DNA from: Euborellia annulipes
Lineage: Eukaryota; Arthropoda; Insecta; Dermaptera; Anisolabididae
Assembly: GCA_023213315.1 (NCBI GenBank)
Contig: JAKCPI010007781.1
Span: 62,001-126,000, forward strand
DNA length: 64,000 nucleotides
Direction of reading: 5' to 3'
Positions 31,026 through 42,780 of the stretch are shown here, one piece after another. The notes under the pieces are model-generated. The model was given only the letters and a program-made list of their open reading frames with translations. It was not told the origin of the DNA and searched no databases. Made by a program: the position numbers and the translations under genes. The number at the start of each line of letters is the position of its first letter. Position 1 is the stretch's first letter.

Positions 31026-33239
31026 TACCCTAGTATATCGTATTAAATAATAGGTTTAGGCGACGGCAGGGCCGAGAAATATGGAAAAAATACGGTACAG
31101 TCCCGTTCAAAACGTTATATATGGTCACCCTACCTTCTGACCATCCATTTAATCAACATTAAATATTTTATATTAATATATACACTTTGAATTCCAGCAC
31201 TCTATAAGGTTCATTTCAAAGTCTTTTTGGAGTAAAATTATTTGTAAAAAGATTACAAATATTTTGAAAATAACCCCCATATTGAGTGTGCCTTTGGTTT
31301 AAATGAACTCTATTAAGAAGATAGATCATTCAATTATTTAATTGTTAAAATTCAATAAGTGATATTGTAGTGACTAGAGTCAAAATTTGCCTAATTTTTA
31401 GAAAATAATTTATTTGTTTTTCGCTATGAGAGAGCAAATGCCCCTCTAAAATATATTTTATTATAATTATACTTTCTCTCCAATGGCCTCTCTGCCATAT
31501 GCACGTGTAATTTTATTAAAGAAAAAAAAAGTGCTGTTTCACTTCATTTATACTTGGAATGATACATGTGTTAATTTCACCTAATCTCTGACTAGTAAAA
31601 AAATTTCTGTTATAGAAATTGTTAATAAGCGTTATAAACATTTTCAAAGTTGATATTCGCTATGCGACCGACCCTGGGCACTAGCTAACAGTCAATTTTC
31701 AATTTTTTTACTCCAACTTTCTTAAAATAAGACCTATCGACGAGAAGTTTTGTACATAATCATCAAAGCATATTATATTGGCCTTTCTGCCAAAAAATTA
31801 ACTTGACGCTCTGTAAATAGGGTATGAAAATCAAATTTAATTGAAGAATTAATAAAGTACTAGTACTCTTTGGCCGATTTTGTTCAAAAGCTTCGGGTCA
31901 CGTGCTTGAGGGGTACTGAAATTAAATATAAAATTTCAACCTCCTAGCTTTATTTTTGGGAGTGGGCCAAAAATTCAGTCTCTCTCGGGACTAGGATTCA
32001 CAAATAAAATAAAAAAAAGAAAATTATTATATATAACCATTTTTACTATTTCTGATTCGTGAGATTTAATTACAGAAAACATAAAATAATGGGAAAATTT
32101 ATTATGATTGGTTGACGTTTTGGTGGGACGCCACGAGCTTCTTCAAGGTCTACTAGAAGTGAATTTACTGAGATAGTGAAAAAAAATAAATATTAAACAC
32201 TACCGGTACCTTGAATTGTGTTAAGAATTTAATAATTGCATTATCAATGCAATAATGTGTATAAACATGATCAGTTCTCTGGATCTACTTTTGAAAAAGT
32301 CGCGACGTGCAACCGAAACTTCGTCCAACAATCGAGCCGAGGAGCCAAAATCAGCCATGGTTTGCATTATTTGAGGCGTGAACCCGATCCGTTGGGGGCC
32401 ACACACAAGCAGATTCACTTCCAAGCCGAGTCGGACAGAAGCCCTGACTCAGCTCGGCTCGGCTCGGCTCGGCTCATGAGAGCCCACACACTTGCGGATT
32501 TGGCTCGTTTGTAGGCGAGCCGAGCCGGACTCGCGTGCCAAAGCCCGCCGTGTATGGGGCGCTTAAAACTGCAATAAGCCACGAGATCTTTGAAAATAAG
32601 TTCGAAATAGACTGCAGTTAGAAAATGATTTGATTGTTATTTAATATAATAGTACCACAATTCGACAAATTTTTAAGAAATAAATAAGCCCATCTTACTC
32701 ACTGAAATTGTGTTTTTATTGTAGTGTTTTTCCTTTTGCCGGCGACCCCCCTAGGGGCCGCGACCCACAGTTTGGAAAACGCCGAAGGCAGGCTATATTT
32801 ATAAAGAGAGAATGTGAGTTTGTTTGTAGAGGCTAAGCTCAGAATTTACTATTTTTCCCTTCCCCCCCCCCCCCTCAAATGACGTCGCTGGTATCTTTTA
32901 AACCAACCTTCAATTAAAAATTCTAATAATTTTTCAAAATAGAAATAAAATGGGAAAAATGAAAGGAATGTAAAGTTGATGTTTACCTATTTATACCTTG
33001 GATAAATGAATTCAAGGTAATTCACTTGTCAAGAAAATGAATGCCTAGGACAACATTTATTATAATAGCGAATAAATGGAACGCAAACAACTTTTGAAAA
33101 AATTGTAGCAGTGGCGTAAGCAGCAAGAAAGAGTTTGTCCCTCTTTATCTCTGATTGGAATTGAATTGATTTCTTCTATTAAAAACAAATTTATCTAAGG
33201 GGTAAAGCTAATCGAGTTAGTTATTGCTAAAGCTGTAAA
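31026..33239. other. Intergenic or intronic DNA with repeat fragments
   Basis: Element H fragment at 31851-31960 (AAGTACTAGTACTCTTTGGC; CAACCTCCTAGCTTTATTT). A minus-strand motif copy at 32113-32150 (TTGAAGAAGCTCG...ACCAAAACGTC). A GC-rich region at 32290-32560 with four tandem GGCTC units (32454-32474), facing CGAGCCGAGCCGGACTCGCG, so probably a palindromic element. CAGTGGCGTAAGC at 33112 looks like one end of a hAT-like repeat. No exon seen. Confidence 0.5.
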
Positions 33240-33460
33240 AGTTCATTTATTTAAAAGCCTCTTGTTAGGGGAGTTCCTAACTTAAATATAAAATTTCAAA
33301 CTCATTGCACTTTTCATTCATGAGATGCTTTGTTCAAACACTTTGCGGGATCCACGTTCTTTTTGAATGAGGGCCCCTAAAACGTGTATTTCCTTCAACA
33401 TATTCCAATACTGCTCTTTATTTGTTAATATATACAGGCAAGAGAAAGTAAAAATATTTT
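33240..33460 (-). mobile_element. Element H, diverged partial copy
   Basis: CCTAACTTAAATATAAAATT, TCATGAGATGCTTTGTTCA, a reduced middle, and the end AATATATACAGGCAAGAGAAAGTAA match the left half of the family read on minus. The microsatellite is nearly absent. Confidence 0.65.
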
Positions 33461-33573
33461 GAGAGAGAAATTTGTGTCTGATTCACTATATGGCGCCCCA
33501 AGATGAAAATACAAAAGAGTGAAAAAATTCAAATACCCCCCCCCCCCCACCCCTAATCTCCATACTCGTGTTA

Positions 33574-33800
33574 TTATGTCTGTCTGTCTGTCAGGCTCTT
33601 TTTGGTCATAAATCCCATTATAATTTCAAAAAGAAATTTTGCATTCTTTATGCTATAGAGGACGTTATGGAGGTTCAGGAAAAATACTTGAGTTACCAAA
33701 TGACGAGGCTCAAAAAACTTTTGAGAATCCCGAATTCTCCCATTGGCTTCTATCCGGAGTCAAGCCTCCACTCCCTGTCTGGACCCAAAATTCGCCAAAG
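33574..33800 (+). repeat. Dispersed repeat R copy
   Basis: GTCTGTCTGTCTGTCAGGCT, TTCAAAAAGAAATTTTGCAT, TATAGAGGACGTTATGGAGG and GAAAAATACTTGAGT align in order with 39452-39690. The CGAATTCTCCCATTGGCTTC segment is more complete here. Confidence 0.7.
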
Positions 33801-34177
33801 TCGGGCAGCATGGCTAGTAATTTTTCATTTTTTAGTCTTTTCCGCATCTTGGGCCATTTAGACTTACTTATTATTAATTATGGGATGCAGATATAATTAA
33901 TTATAGCATTTGGTATCCAAATGATTTAAATAAATCATCAAACTTCCTAGAGTCCAATCCACTCCCATTGCCTTTTAGATTATCAATATTTGTCAACATC
34001 TCTCGGCCATGGGAGAGGAGAGGAGGGGAAGGGTTATTTTTTTTTTAGAATAAAAAAAAAATAATGAAGGATGAAGCCAGAAATAATGCATTAATAAATT
34101 TCATGGTATAATTTGTTTTGTATTAACGTACATTGTAAAATAATCAATTACCCAAATAAAATTTGTTACTATAGGCC

Positions 34178-34210
34178 CTGAAGATGAGTGCGACTAGCTC
34201 TCGAAACGTC
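34178..34210 (+). other. Solitary CTGANGA/GAAAC motif
   Basis: CCTGAAGATGAGTGCGACTA then GCTCTCGAAACGTC. The inner segment GAG(T)GCG...CTC forms only a weak stem. No facing copy was found within a few hundred bases. Confidence 0.5.
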
Positions 34211-34402
34211 GGCGACAGAATATAAAGTTGTTTATTTTACCTGGCTTCTGTGTCCAGGGAAGCCTCCCGTCCTCTTCTAATTTATCCATTAAGTTCTCTT
34301 TGATCAAGATTTTTCTTATAATGCTGAACGCACACAGAAACAGACAAGACAGCCTGTTCCTGCAGGAGTATTGAGAGCCTTAAGCAAAAGCCTTTGGCTT
34401 AC

Positions 34403-34568
34403 CTTGAACAGGAGTTCCCGAGGGTGACGAGGATGTAATTAACGAGTGCGACGATCTTGGTGAGAAGTCGACCCCCTGCGTGAAGATGGAGTCGCCGGGG
34501 CGCATGGACAATGGCTGCCAGCCAGCAAGGCTGCCAAACCACGGAGGTGCTCCTGCTCCGGTGGCCAT
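34403..34568 (-). CDS. First coding exon of an unidentified minus-strand gene
   Basis: On minus, an ATG in a strong context (GTGAGATGGCC) opens a 55-codon frame, MATGAGAPPWFGSLAGW then QPLSMRPGDSIFTQG and a Ser/Pro-rich end, closing at the donor GTTCAAG/GTAAGC in phase 1. It is the most GC-rich non-repeat segment of the window, as expected for a 5' exon. The GC-rich sequence continues upstream as probable 5' UTR, with a CT microsatellite near 34653-34671. Joined in phase 1 it continues into 23225-23251 and possibly 21325-21440. Low-complexity, probably disordered N-terminus; family not recognised. The 5' UTR limits and promoter cannot be set from sequence alone. Confidence 0.6.
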
Positions 34569-34990
34569 CTCACTCCCGGCACCACCTGCACTTCAAACTC
34601 AACTTATGGCACCTGGTGACTTGCTTGACACCGAAAGAAAGACTGGCGGGAATTTCTCTCTCTCTCTCTCCCTTTGAGAGAAGAGAAATCCCCCCCCCCC
34701 CCCCACCTTTACTTGTTTCTTACCTTCTCTCTTTTGCTCTGCTTGGAAGGAGTAAATGAAGAATTTATTACAATTTTTAGTTCATTTTACGGATGTTGCG
34801 TATCAGCACAGACGCCAGGCCAATTAACGATGATCATCTCAAGATAGATCTTGAACAAGGCCGGGAAAATCGGCCGAAATTTTATATTGGCTGCATTTTA
34901 CTACAAATTACATATTACAAGACAAGTTAATATTTAATTTGAGAAATTTCTCTTTAACTCTCTTCAAATAATACAAATCATTCATTGATT

Positions 34991-35353
34991 CAGTGGCGTA
35001 ACGTTTTTTAGCTGGGCCCCCCCGCAACCTTTATTTCGGGTCGGCCCCATTATTAGACCATAAAAAAATATTTTTAAAATATATCCCTGAACCATGAGGG
35101 CCCCGGACTCTCTCAAAGAAATTGTTTACCGTTTTTACTTCTCAAAAAGAAATTTTCATTAAATTTTTTACCGGAGCCCTGGGCCCTATCAAAGAGATAT
35201 TTTCACTATTTATTTTTTATCTAAATTTTTCCGTTTTTAACGGAGCCCTGAGGAGATACAGTTATTTAGCTCAGCCCGGTCCGGCCCGTGGGGCCTCCAA
35301 GGTACGGGGCCCCCCGCATTGCGGGGTTTGCGGAGGCGTACGTTACGCCACTG
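34991..35353. mobile_element. hAT-like miniature element (CAGTGGCGTAACGT ends)
   Basis: CAGTGGCGTAACGTTTTTT at the left, GTACGTTACGCCACTG at the right, flanked by CATTGATT and CATTGAAT (7 of 8). The interior has repeated GGGCCC-type blocks and three 'TTTACCG/TTTTTC' blocks, perhaps internal duplications. Non-coding. Confidence 0.88.
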
Positions 35354-35409
35354 CATTGAATTGATTGTAGATAGCCTTAGCAGCAAACTAATAAACTCTC
35401 GATACTCAT

Positions 35410-35640
35410 ATTTTATACTTAAGGAGCTACGGGAGGGAAGTGGTTACGCATGTTTTTCCGGATAAGATGGCGTAGTGTGTCATTAAAAGTATGCCCAAAT
35501 ATCAAGTAATTCAAAAATTTGCCAAGAGATGTCAGAATGGTAGCTAATAATATTTAATGCATTTGGTTGATTTTCATTGATCTTTTAACAATAAATACTT
35601 TATAAATGTTATTATATATTATGTATCTTTTATAAAAGCA
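35410..35640 (+). repeat. Dispersed repeat (copy 1 of 2)
   Basis: CGCATGTTTTTCCGGATAAG, ATGGCGTAGTGTG, AAAATTTGCCAAGAGATG and TTTGGTTGATTTTCATTGAT align with 44885-45080 in the same order and strand. No ends or coding potential defined. Confidence 0.7.
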
Positions 35641-35837
35641 TAAAAATATATAAATATAGGCCAGATAGGGCCAAAAGGGGATCAGCTGTTAGACTGGCCT
35701 GCCATCTATTGCAAGAATGCTGAACTAATTTGGCAGTTGGTTTTTAAATAAATCATCTAAGCTTATTTTAAAAATTTCTTAATTAATATGTGATTAATAA
35801 TAACAATAAATTCATTTTTAAATTTAAAAAAAATTAA

Positions 35838-35955
35838 AGATTATTGGGACAGATTGTTTTTTTGTATTTGCTTGATAACAAAAAAATTAATTACGATAAT
35901 TTTTTAATAAGTCATTAAAAAAATTATAGGTCGATGTCCCAATAATCTCTTATGA
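35838..35955. repeat. Short inverted repeat
   Basis: AAAGATTATTGGGACAGATTG faces CGATGTCCCAATAATCTCTT. The arms are ~17 bp and the loop is AT-rich. Confidence 0.6.
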
Positions 35956-36149
35956 ATTGAATTCATTAAAAAAAAAACCGCATTGAAAAATTCCTTATAA
36001 TAGTCTAGTTTTTTTTAAAGTACGTTTAGACGTCGCTCTTGAACCCCCTTAAGCTAAGTATCCATGTCGCAAACCTCTCGGGGAATTTCAATCAAATTGG
36101 TCAAAGAGTACTAGTACTTTATTGATGTACTCTTTTAGTTTTTTTCCTG

Positions 36150-39039
36150 AAAATCGAATCAACTACTTAGTATTTGAATCACTTCTGAGTCGAAATCAAT
36201 CAAATAGTGTTTTTGACTAATAATAATATTTCAACTAAAACCGACGGTTACCAGTTTAAATTTATCCAAAAAATTACATTTTATAATTTTTCTTTTTCCC
36301 GGAGGGCTTTGACCTCCAAATCCCCCTCCCTCTGGTTGCGCCACTGCTTTACTTAATACGTTTTACAAAAATTTTGAAATTTATGATTCTTGTTCTTATT
36401 AGATTTTATTCTTACCGATTTTTTTGAAACGTAGTTATTGAGATCATCCTCGTATACGAGAGTCCAAGAAAAACTTGAATCGGGAAATGATAGGAAAAGA
36501 TGATGAAATTAAGAAAAAAAAAACAAAAAATTATACAAATTCAAATGCCATTTTAATTTCATTCATTATTTTTTTTTTTAAATATAAAGTGAATTAAATC
36601 GCTGTTTGGATTGAGTTGCCAAACATAAAATAGAACAAAAAAAAAATAAAAAAAATGTGTAGAGTAAATAAACAAAATACTGGTACAAGATCTTTGGTCT
36701 GAGGAGAGTGGGAATAACATTTTCTTTTCTTTTTTTATGATGCGATTAGTATCAAATGAACATGAGTTAATTAGAAAAAAAGATAAATCAGAGAAAGTGG
36801 AAAAAATATTTTTGAGCTCTGAGCTATCAAAAAAAAAAAAAAAAAAAAATTCGTTTATAAATTAAATTTTTTGAATAAATCAAATTTGTGACTAGACCAA
36901 TTTTCTTTTAAAATATTTCCCCCACTAGCTCTGATTTAAAAAAAAGATAAGATTTTGTTCCCAATTCTTAATGAATAGCGTTGTATGTTGGTTGGCGAGG
37001 TATGCACGTCCCCTGCTAGGTGACCATTCAGGTTTGGCACGGAGAAAACGAACAATAAAGGAGACACATCGGCAGGGGCGAGTTGCCACCCCCCAACTCA
37101 TCCATCACCATGATTGATTGCACTTGATGCGATTTCCGTATTAGGACTGTTGGAAAATCATCACATTAATTCAATTTTACAAATATCAAGTTTTATATTA
37201 AATATTTGATAGGCAAATTTTTTTATAATTATTCATCAATGGCTTGGTGGACAATTTTTTCGTTAAATTTTATTGGAATCTTGGAATTTCACTCTTTCCA
37301 AAAAGAAATTATAAATTTGCACTTGACTTCTTGTCTCCAAGCCATTGATACGTAGATACATCCTTAATCAACACGCTGCACCAGAAACATTAAATTTTAA
37401 TCTTATTGATGTTATAATATGTGAAGTTGTTAAGTGGCTGTTGCATTTTAACTAGAAGGAGCGGGCGGCCGGGGAGCCAAGGAGATTAGCCTCTACGAAT
37501 TGAATTGAATGAATCTTCAGTTCGAGAGTAGGAATCAAATTGAGAGTTGTTCCTTCCAGGGTAGTAATATACATAAAATCCTTGTACATAAATATAAAAC
37601 AATTCTACACACGCTGTTATTCATACTCTCGAAAAATGAACTGAAGATGGCATTCAATTAAAATCGAAACTGTCTCCAATATTGAAGAGTTTCATTTAGT
37701 AAAGGCTATGTGATTTTATAATATTTTAAATTTTACCTTTGAGTGAAAAAATTAAAAAAACGTACTCGCTTCTAAATGTTTCTGGTACATGATAAAAAGC
37801 AAATGAATTTTACAATCCTATTAATTAGGATTAAATCAAAAAAACTGAGAAAAGATTAAAAAAAAAAATATTTTCGTTTTAAAATGAATTAAATGTTTCG
37901 AAAGATTATACTCACAAAATGTTAAATAATCTATGACGTGTTAAGCCCGAATTTAGGCATTTGTTGAAGCTATTAATATATGATAATCATTGAAAACTAA
38001 TATTTTTATCAATATGGTAAATTTGCATAGATCTCAGGGGGGTTTTGGCATTTAGTTGCTCTTTTTAAATGAAAAAAAAAAAAATAAAAAAATTTTTGGA
38101 TGTTTAATTAAAAAAAAAAAATTTTTTTTATTAAAGTATGCAAATTCAAAAAATAAATGGAAATATATAAAATTTTTAGCCGGGGGGGGGGGGGGCTGGT
38201 TGGAGAATAGAACAAGAGGCACCAAGATCGATCAAGCAATGCTAAGCATGCCGGGACCCTAAGAAGCCAGCGTGCTGAATGTCTTCTGGTTGGCATTAAT
38301 TTAAAAATAAATTAAATTCTAAATGGCCTCAGCAGCCATAAAAGGAAAATTTAATTTTCCCTCTCGGTTGCCGCGGCTATTTAGGGGTTTATTGGAAATA
38401 TATTAAGTTGTGTCGTTAGCTACCCAGAGACGTTCCACATGCTGCTTTTTTGAGACCATGAAAATATTCTAATATTAGATCAAGGTTTTGATTTAGGGGG
38501 CCGAGGAAAAATTCGGATCTGAATTAAGCGAGCCGGGAACCAAAAAGGTTTAGAAACCTTTGATTTACTCAGTCCTATTTATATATTTATTATTTATTCT
38601 GGCATTTATTCGGCATCATCGGAATCATTTGTCTCATATCAATATTTGGTTTTTATTTGACTCCGTAGCGATAAATTAAAAAGGCGGCGATTTTGCTTTT
38701 AATTATATATACATTTATAGAGAAGCAAGTTTTGTTATACCCAAGTATTAATTAAAGAGAAGAAAAAAATTCAAATAGATTAGTCGTAAGAATTTCAGTT
38801 TTTTTGTATGATTGTTTTTTTTTTTCAAAGGAATATTATATTTTTACGGAAAATTAATAAAATTAACGCGTGAAATTTGTTCGTTTTTTTGTTTGTCATG
38901 TCTGACATAATTAAAAAAATGTTCACTTGAAAAAAAATCATATAAAAAACTTGAAAGTAAAAAAAAATAAGAAGAAATAGGGCGTAATGTAGATAAAGGA
39001 ATCGAAATAAAATTGCATCACAATTTATTTATATCTAAC
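36150..39039. other. AT-rich intergenic DNA with minor palindromes
   Basis: Inverted pair ATCAATGGCTTGG / CCAAGCCATTGAT at about 37231 and 37335. Facing motif-like pair near 37508 (GAATCTTCAGTTC) and 37638 (GAACTGAAGATGGCATTCA then ATCGAAACTGTC). Palindromic GGCCTCAGCAGCC near 38323. A hAT-like end GGTTGCGCCACTG at 36335 without a partner. A somewhat GC-rich unique patch at 36985-37140 has no convincing splice-bounded frame. No gene called. Confidence 0.45.
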
Positions 39040-39135
39040 AAAGCTGTCAGTGTTATTTATTGGTGAGGCCAAATCGAACCCAGGATCTCCAGTCTTTCCG
39101 GGGCATAGGCGTGCTCTCCAATGCACCAGGCCCTC
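39040..39135 (-). mobile_element. SINE-2 head
   Basis: On minus the tRNA-like segment reads GGGCCTGGTGCATTGGAGAG ... CTGGGTTCGATTTGG (box B-like). It resembles the head at 4395-4470. Diverged tail words (TCTAACAAAGCTGTCAGTG) are repeated at 39321. Confidence 0.6.
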
Positions 39136-39390
39136 GACCTACACCACCTGACAAAGTGAAAGATCTGGGTCTGCTCTAACACACTACTGTAAGCAGCAAA
39201 GCCTTCAAGGCGGGGCTCGTTATAGTTAAATATTTTCGAGATTTATATATTTGAATCAGATATTAGTATTCAAAACATCTCGATTCTTTCCCGACTTTAA
39301 CTAAGTCATGGGGATATATATCTAACAAAGCTGAGTGTTAATTAATAATTTATTTACTTTTCGATCTCGTTAAGGAGGCATGCACAGAGC

Positions 39391-39437
<47 letters not shown>
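39391..39437. repeat. (TA)n microsatellite
   Basis: About 23 uninterrupted TA units. It forms the left edge of a repeat R copy. Confidence 0.95.
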
Positions 39438-39441
<4 letters not shown>

Positions 39442-39451
39442 GATTAGAGAA

Positions 39452-39684
39452 GTGTCCGTCTGTCACAGCTCTTGCCCGGGGGACCTCTCTTTGACCAACT
39501 TCCCGTTGGAATTTTGAAATGAAATTTTGCAGGCTTATAGAGGACATTATGGAGAGTCCAGAAAAAATACTCGGGTTCCCAAATACCCAAATTTCAAAAA
39601 GGGGAGCCGCAAAAAAGAATATCCAGAATGGATGGTGCACGGATTGGATCAAGATAGACAGACAGACGGACACTTTGTCATTAT

Positions 39685-39720
<36 letters not shown>
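39452..39720 (+). repeat. Dispersed repeat R copy, flanked by TA tracts
   Basis: GTGTCCGTCTGTCACAGCTC, TTTGACCAACTTCCCGTTGG, GCAGGCTTATAGAGGACATT and GGAGAGTCCAGAAAAAATAC match the copies at 19752 and 33574. It ends with ACAGACAGACGGACAC and a TA/GA tract at 39686-39728. Confidence 0.75.
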
Positions 39721-39726
<6 letters not shown>

Positions 39727-40820
39727 TATCTCCTTTAGAGATAAGAGAGTGTAATTTTTTAATAAGCCAGATATGTATTTTAATTATTAATGGCTTGAAA
39801 CGAGTTGACAGAAAAGAGGGGTCCAGGAGTGCGGAACGGCATATATATATATATATATATGTACACAAACAAGAACGAAAAATAAAATACAAATATATTT
39901 AATTAATTACCATGAAGGCTAGTCTCTGGTAGGATTTTTTGTCATTTCAATATAAGACTAATATTGCACACTGAAAGAGGGTCGGATTCACCACAAGGCA
40001 AAGGTGACAAGTGCCAAGAGCAGCGGATTTTTGGGAGGTAGCACATTATGGAAAAAAATAATAAAAACTAAAATTTTATATTTTTATTTAATTCCTATAT
40101 TAAAATACTTAATGAGGTATTTTACCCAAAAATGCACACAGGCGGCAAATTCCTCAATCCGGCCTGCATATTTATTCTGTATTTCTCAGGCGAAGTCAAG
40201 TGTGAGAAGAGTTAATTTTACCTTTACTTGGTAATTTAGTTAAAAATATTTGTATTTCATTTTTCGTTCTTGTTTGTTGTATCAATATTTAAAATCATTC
40301 TGTGGGGATGACCCCTATAGAGATCGTCAACATGAGACTGGAAATAAACAAAGTTGCTTTCTCTTAATATCCTCTGTTAATAATATTGATATGCGAGACA
40401 AATGTTTCTGATTAATTCGGCTACAATTACGTCCACCAGAAATTCTCTATATATTGAAGTTTTTTGAATTGAAACTCAAAGCATTAGGAAACGTTGCATC
40501 TCCTCCAGTACGGCGAGGGTTCGGTCACGTTTGAAACACATTGAGTTTTCTTACACGAATGACGTCCCCCTGGAATAGCAATTGTCGATCTGAGCAACTT
40601 TCGTAGTATGCAAGTTTCACTCTGTTTGAATTTTTGCTCCCTCGGGCCAATTTTCATTTTTATTACTCAAATTCTAATTTAAATAAATGTTTTGGAGGAA
40701 TAAATCTTTTGAAACATTTAATCGATCATAGAGATCTTGATTGCGTATTTATAAACGAAAATTTTTAAATTTTCCTCTTTCATGAGTAATTAAACAAATG
40801 TAATTACCCTGTCTGTATTA

Positions 40821-40930
40821 GGCTGAACGCACAACGAATGAGCAAAAACGCTCAATGACAAAACATTTTGCCTAATCGGTGTGCTTTGGCATTGAGCAAA
40901 ACGTTTTGCTCAATTGGTGTGCGTTCAGAG
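40821..40930. mobile_element. 110-bp palindromic miniature element, TTA target duplication (PIF/Harbinger-like)
   Basis: GGCTGAACGCACAACGAATG at the left faces CAATTGGTGTGCGTTCAGAG at the right, with GAGCAAAACG blocks inside both arms. Flanked by TTA on each side. A three-base TTA/TAA duplication is typical of PIF/Harbinger elements, but the transposase source is unknown. Confidence 0.8.
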
Positions 40931-41835
40931 TTAGAATCATCTAAAAACATTATTTTCCAACCGTCTTAATATATATATATTTACATTCGAAATTTAAATT
41001 TGAAGCTAATATATATGTATAAACATATATACATATATATATTATTTATATAACAAAGAAACATTTATTATTTTACATAAAATAACATTGATTATTTTTT
41101 TAAATATATTTTATATATATTTTTTTTATTCTCTGTCTAAATTCCTTTTTTTTTTAATTATAAACATGATATTTCGATATAGATATATATATATTTACAT
41201 ATTTTATTCATATCATATGATTGTTTTTTTTTTTAATTTTATTTTTTATTATAAATCTGAAGCTGGAGATGTTTTGGTGTTGATTTTTCTGTACTTTCTT
41301 TTTCTTTTCAAAATATTTATAACAGTCTCCTTTAAGCTCAAAAACACATCTAAGCTAATCCAATTGATTTGTTTTACATATAAATTTATATATATATATT
41401 TATATAATATTATATTTATATACGAGGGTGATTCAAATAAAAAAAAGAAAAGAAGTTGTGATTTGAATTATGATCAACAGCTACAAAAGAGAACAAGGCA
41501 AAATACAAATTGGCCTTTCCATTGATAACTTGCAACGCGTTCAAGGAGCGATAGAGTATGTGATGCATTTTTTGGAGTAGTAACTGGTTAAACCAGTTCA
41601 AACCTCAAAGAGAGAAACAATAAGATGTAAACAGCGGTGCATAGTCACAACGAAAATCATTTTTCCCACAAGCAAATACATGCATTACACATCAAGAGGA
41701 CGAAAAACTTCCTCATAAAAAATAATCAAGATTAAATAAAAAAATCAAATCTTAATATCGACCCAAAAAAATTCTTAGACAGTTTCGGGAATTATTTGTA
41801 ACCCATTCTCAAGATCTTAGAACGCAATAATATAA
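40931..41835. other. AT-rich stretch with a possible mariner-like end
   Basis: Very AT-rich (40960-41420) with several TA tracts. TATACGAGGGTGATTCAAAT at 41419 resembles mariner-type termini and is followed by a more complex segment to ~41600, but a second end was not found. No gene. Confidence 0.4.
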
Positions 41836-42074
41836 AGGCAGGTTTACACGCTACAATAAATCGTGACGATCGAATTGTTTCGATTTATCGTTGGGTGTAA
41901 ACAGAAAGCGATTTATAGGAATTTGATGATTGATGTGGGCCGGCATCAATTTCTGCGAATCTCAACTTCGATTTCACTCAGTTTGCATTTGTCATTGCAT
42001 TGAAGTCAATAGCTGTCGACAACGAAATATGACAATAAAATCGTTACGATTTCTCGTAGCGTGTAAACGTGCCT
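41836..42074. mobile_element. Palindromic miniature element, TAA target duplication (PIF/Harbinger-like)
   Basis: AGGCAGGTTTACACGCTACA and GTAGCGTGTAAACGTGCCT are inverted ends, extended inward by AATCGTGACGATCG facing AAATCGTTACGATTTC. Flanked by TAA (41833-41835 and 42075-42077). Confidence 0.85.
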
Positions 42075-42179
42075 TAAAATAATTTCCCTTCCAAAGACAG
42101 AAAAAGATCGATTGACGCAAAATATAGCAAAAAAAGAGAGAAAAAGATATGTGGTGAGGAAACAAGTTTTACCGCCTTA

Positions 42180-42772
42180 CAGTGGCGGCTCGTGACCGAG
42201 ACAACTGGGTAGGCGACAAATATATATATATATTAGTTATGAAAAAAAAAAAAGAAAAAAGGCGTATTTATTTATTTTTGTAAATTAAATCTATTCGCCT
42301 ATCTTTTAATTTAGAAAATAATTCAATAATTTGATCTGTGAAGTTATCTTGTTTCGAAATTTGAACTAATTAATCTTCATGAGAAATTGCGCTCTACGGT
42401 AACACTTGTCATCGGCTTGGCATAGGCTGCTTAGTTCATCGCCTAACCGTTCGACTTATAGCGCTAGCTATCACTGCTGTGCGCATGCGCGCCTGTCTAG
42501 AAATGTGGGCAGCGGAGTGTGGAGTACAGGCAGTGAATAGGCAAAGAAAAATATCGCCTTTACTTTATAAATACGAGGTTCTGAAGTGTTTCAAATTTTG
42601 TTTTTTTGCAAAATCATATACATCTGTATATTAATTAATAAATATAGTAATTATTTTATGAAACTAAATATTTTTAAACTTAATAAATATAATAAAATTG
42701 ATAAATATTTTTCATCTGTATATTTATAAGGTAGGCGTCGCCTACCTTGCCTACCCTAGCGAGCCGCCACTG
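42180..42772. mobile_element. hAT miniature element, perfect 8-bp target duplication
   Basis: Starts CAGTGGCGGCTCGTGACCG and ends CTAGCGAGCCGCCACTG, flanked by CCGCCTTA on both sides (42172-42179 and 42773-42780). Subterminal GGTAGGCGAC faces GTAGGCGTCGCCTACC. A 593-bp AT-rich interior without a transposase. Confidence 0.95.
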
Positions 42773-42780
42773 CCGCCTTA

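Noticed and set aside
39437..39892. 151-codon minus-strand open frame
   Set aside because: Composed of TA/GA microsatellite and repeat R sequence. The other copies of repeat R do not keep the frame.
41088..41525. 145-codon plus-strand open frame, very Phe/Tyr/Ile-rich
   Set aside because: Composition is what AT-rich DNA gives by chance. It looks like a membrane protein only because of T- and A-runs.
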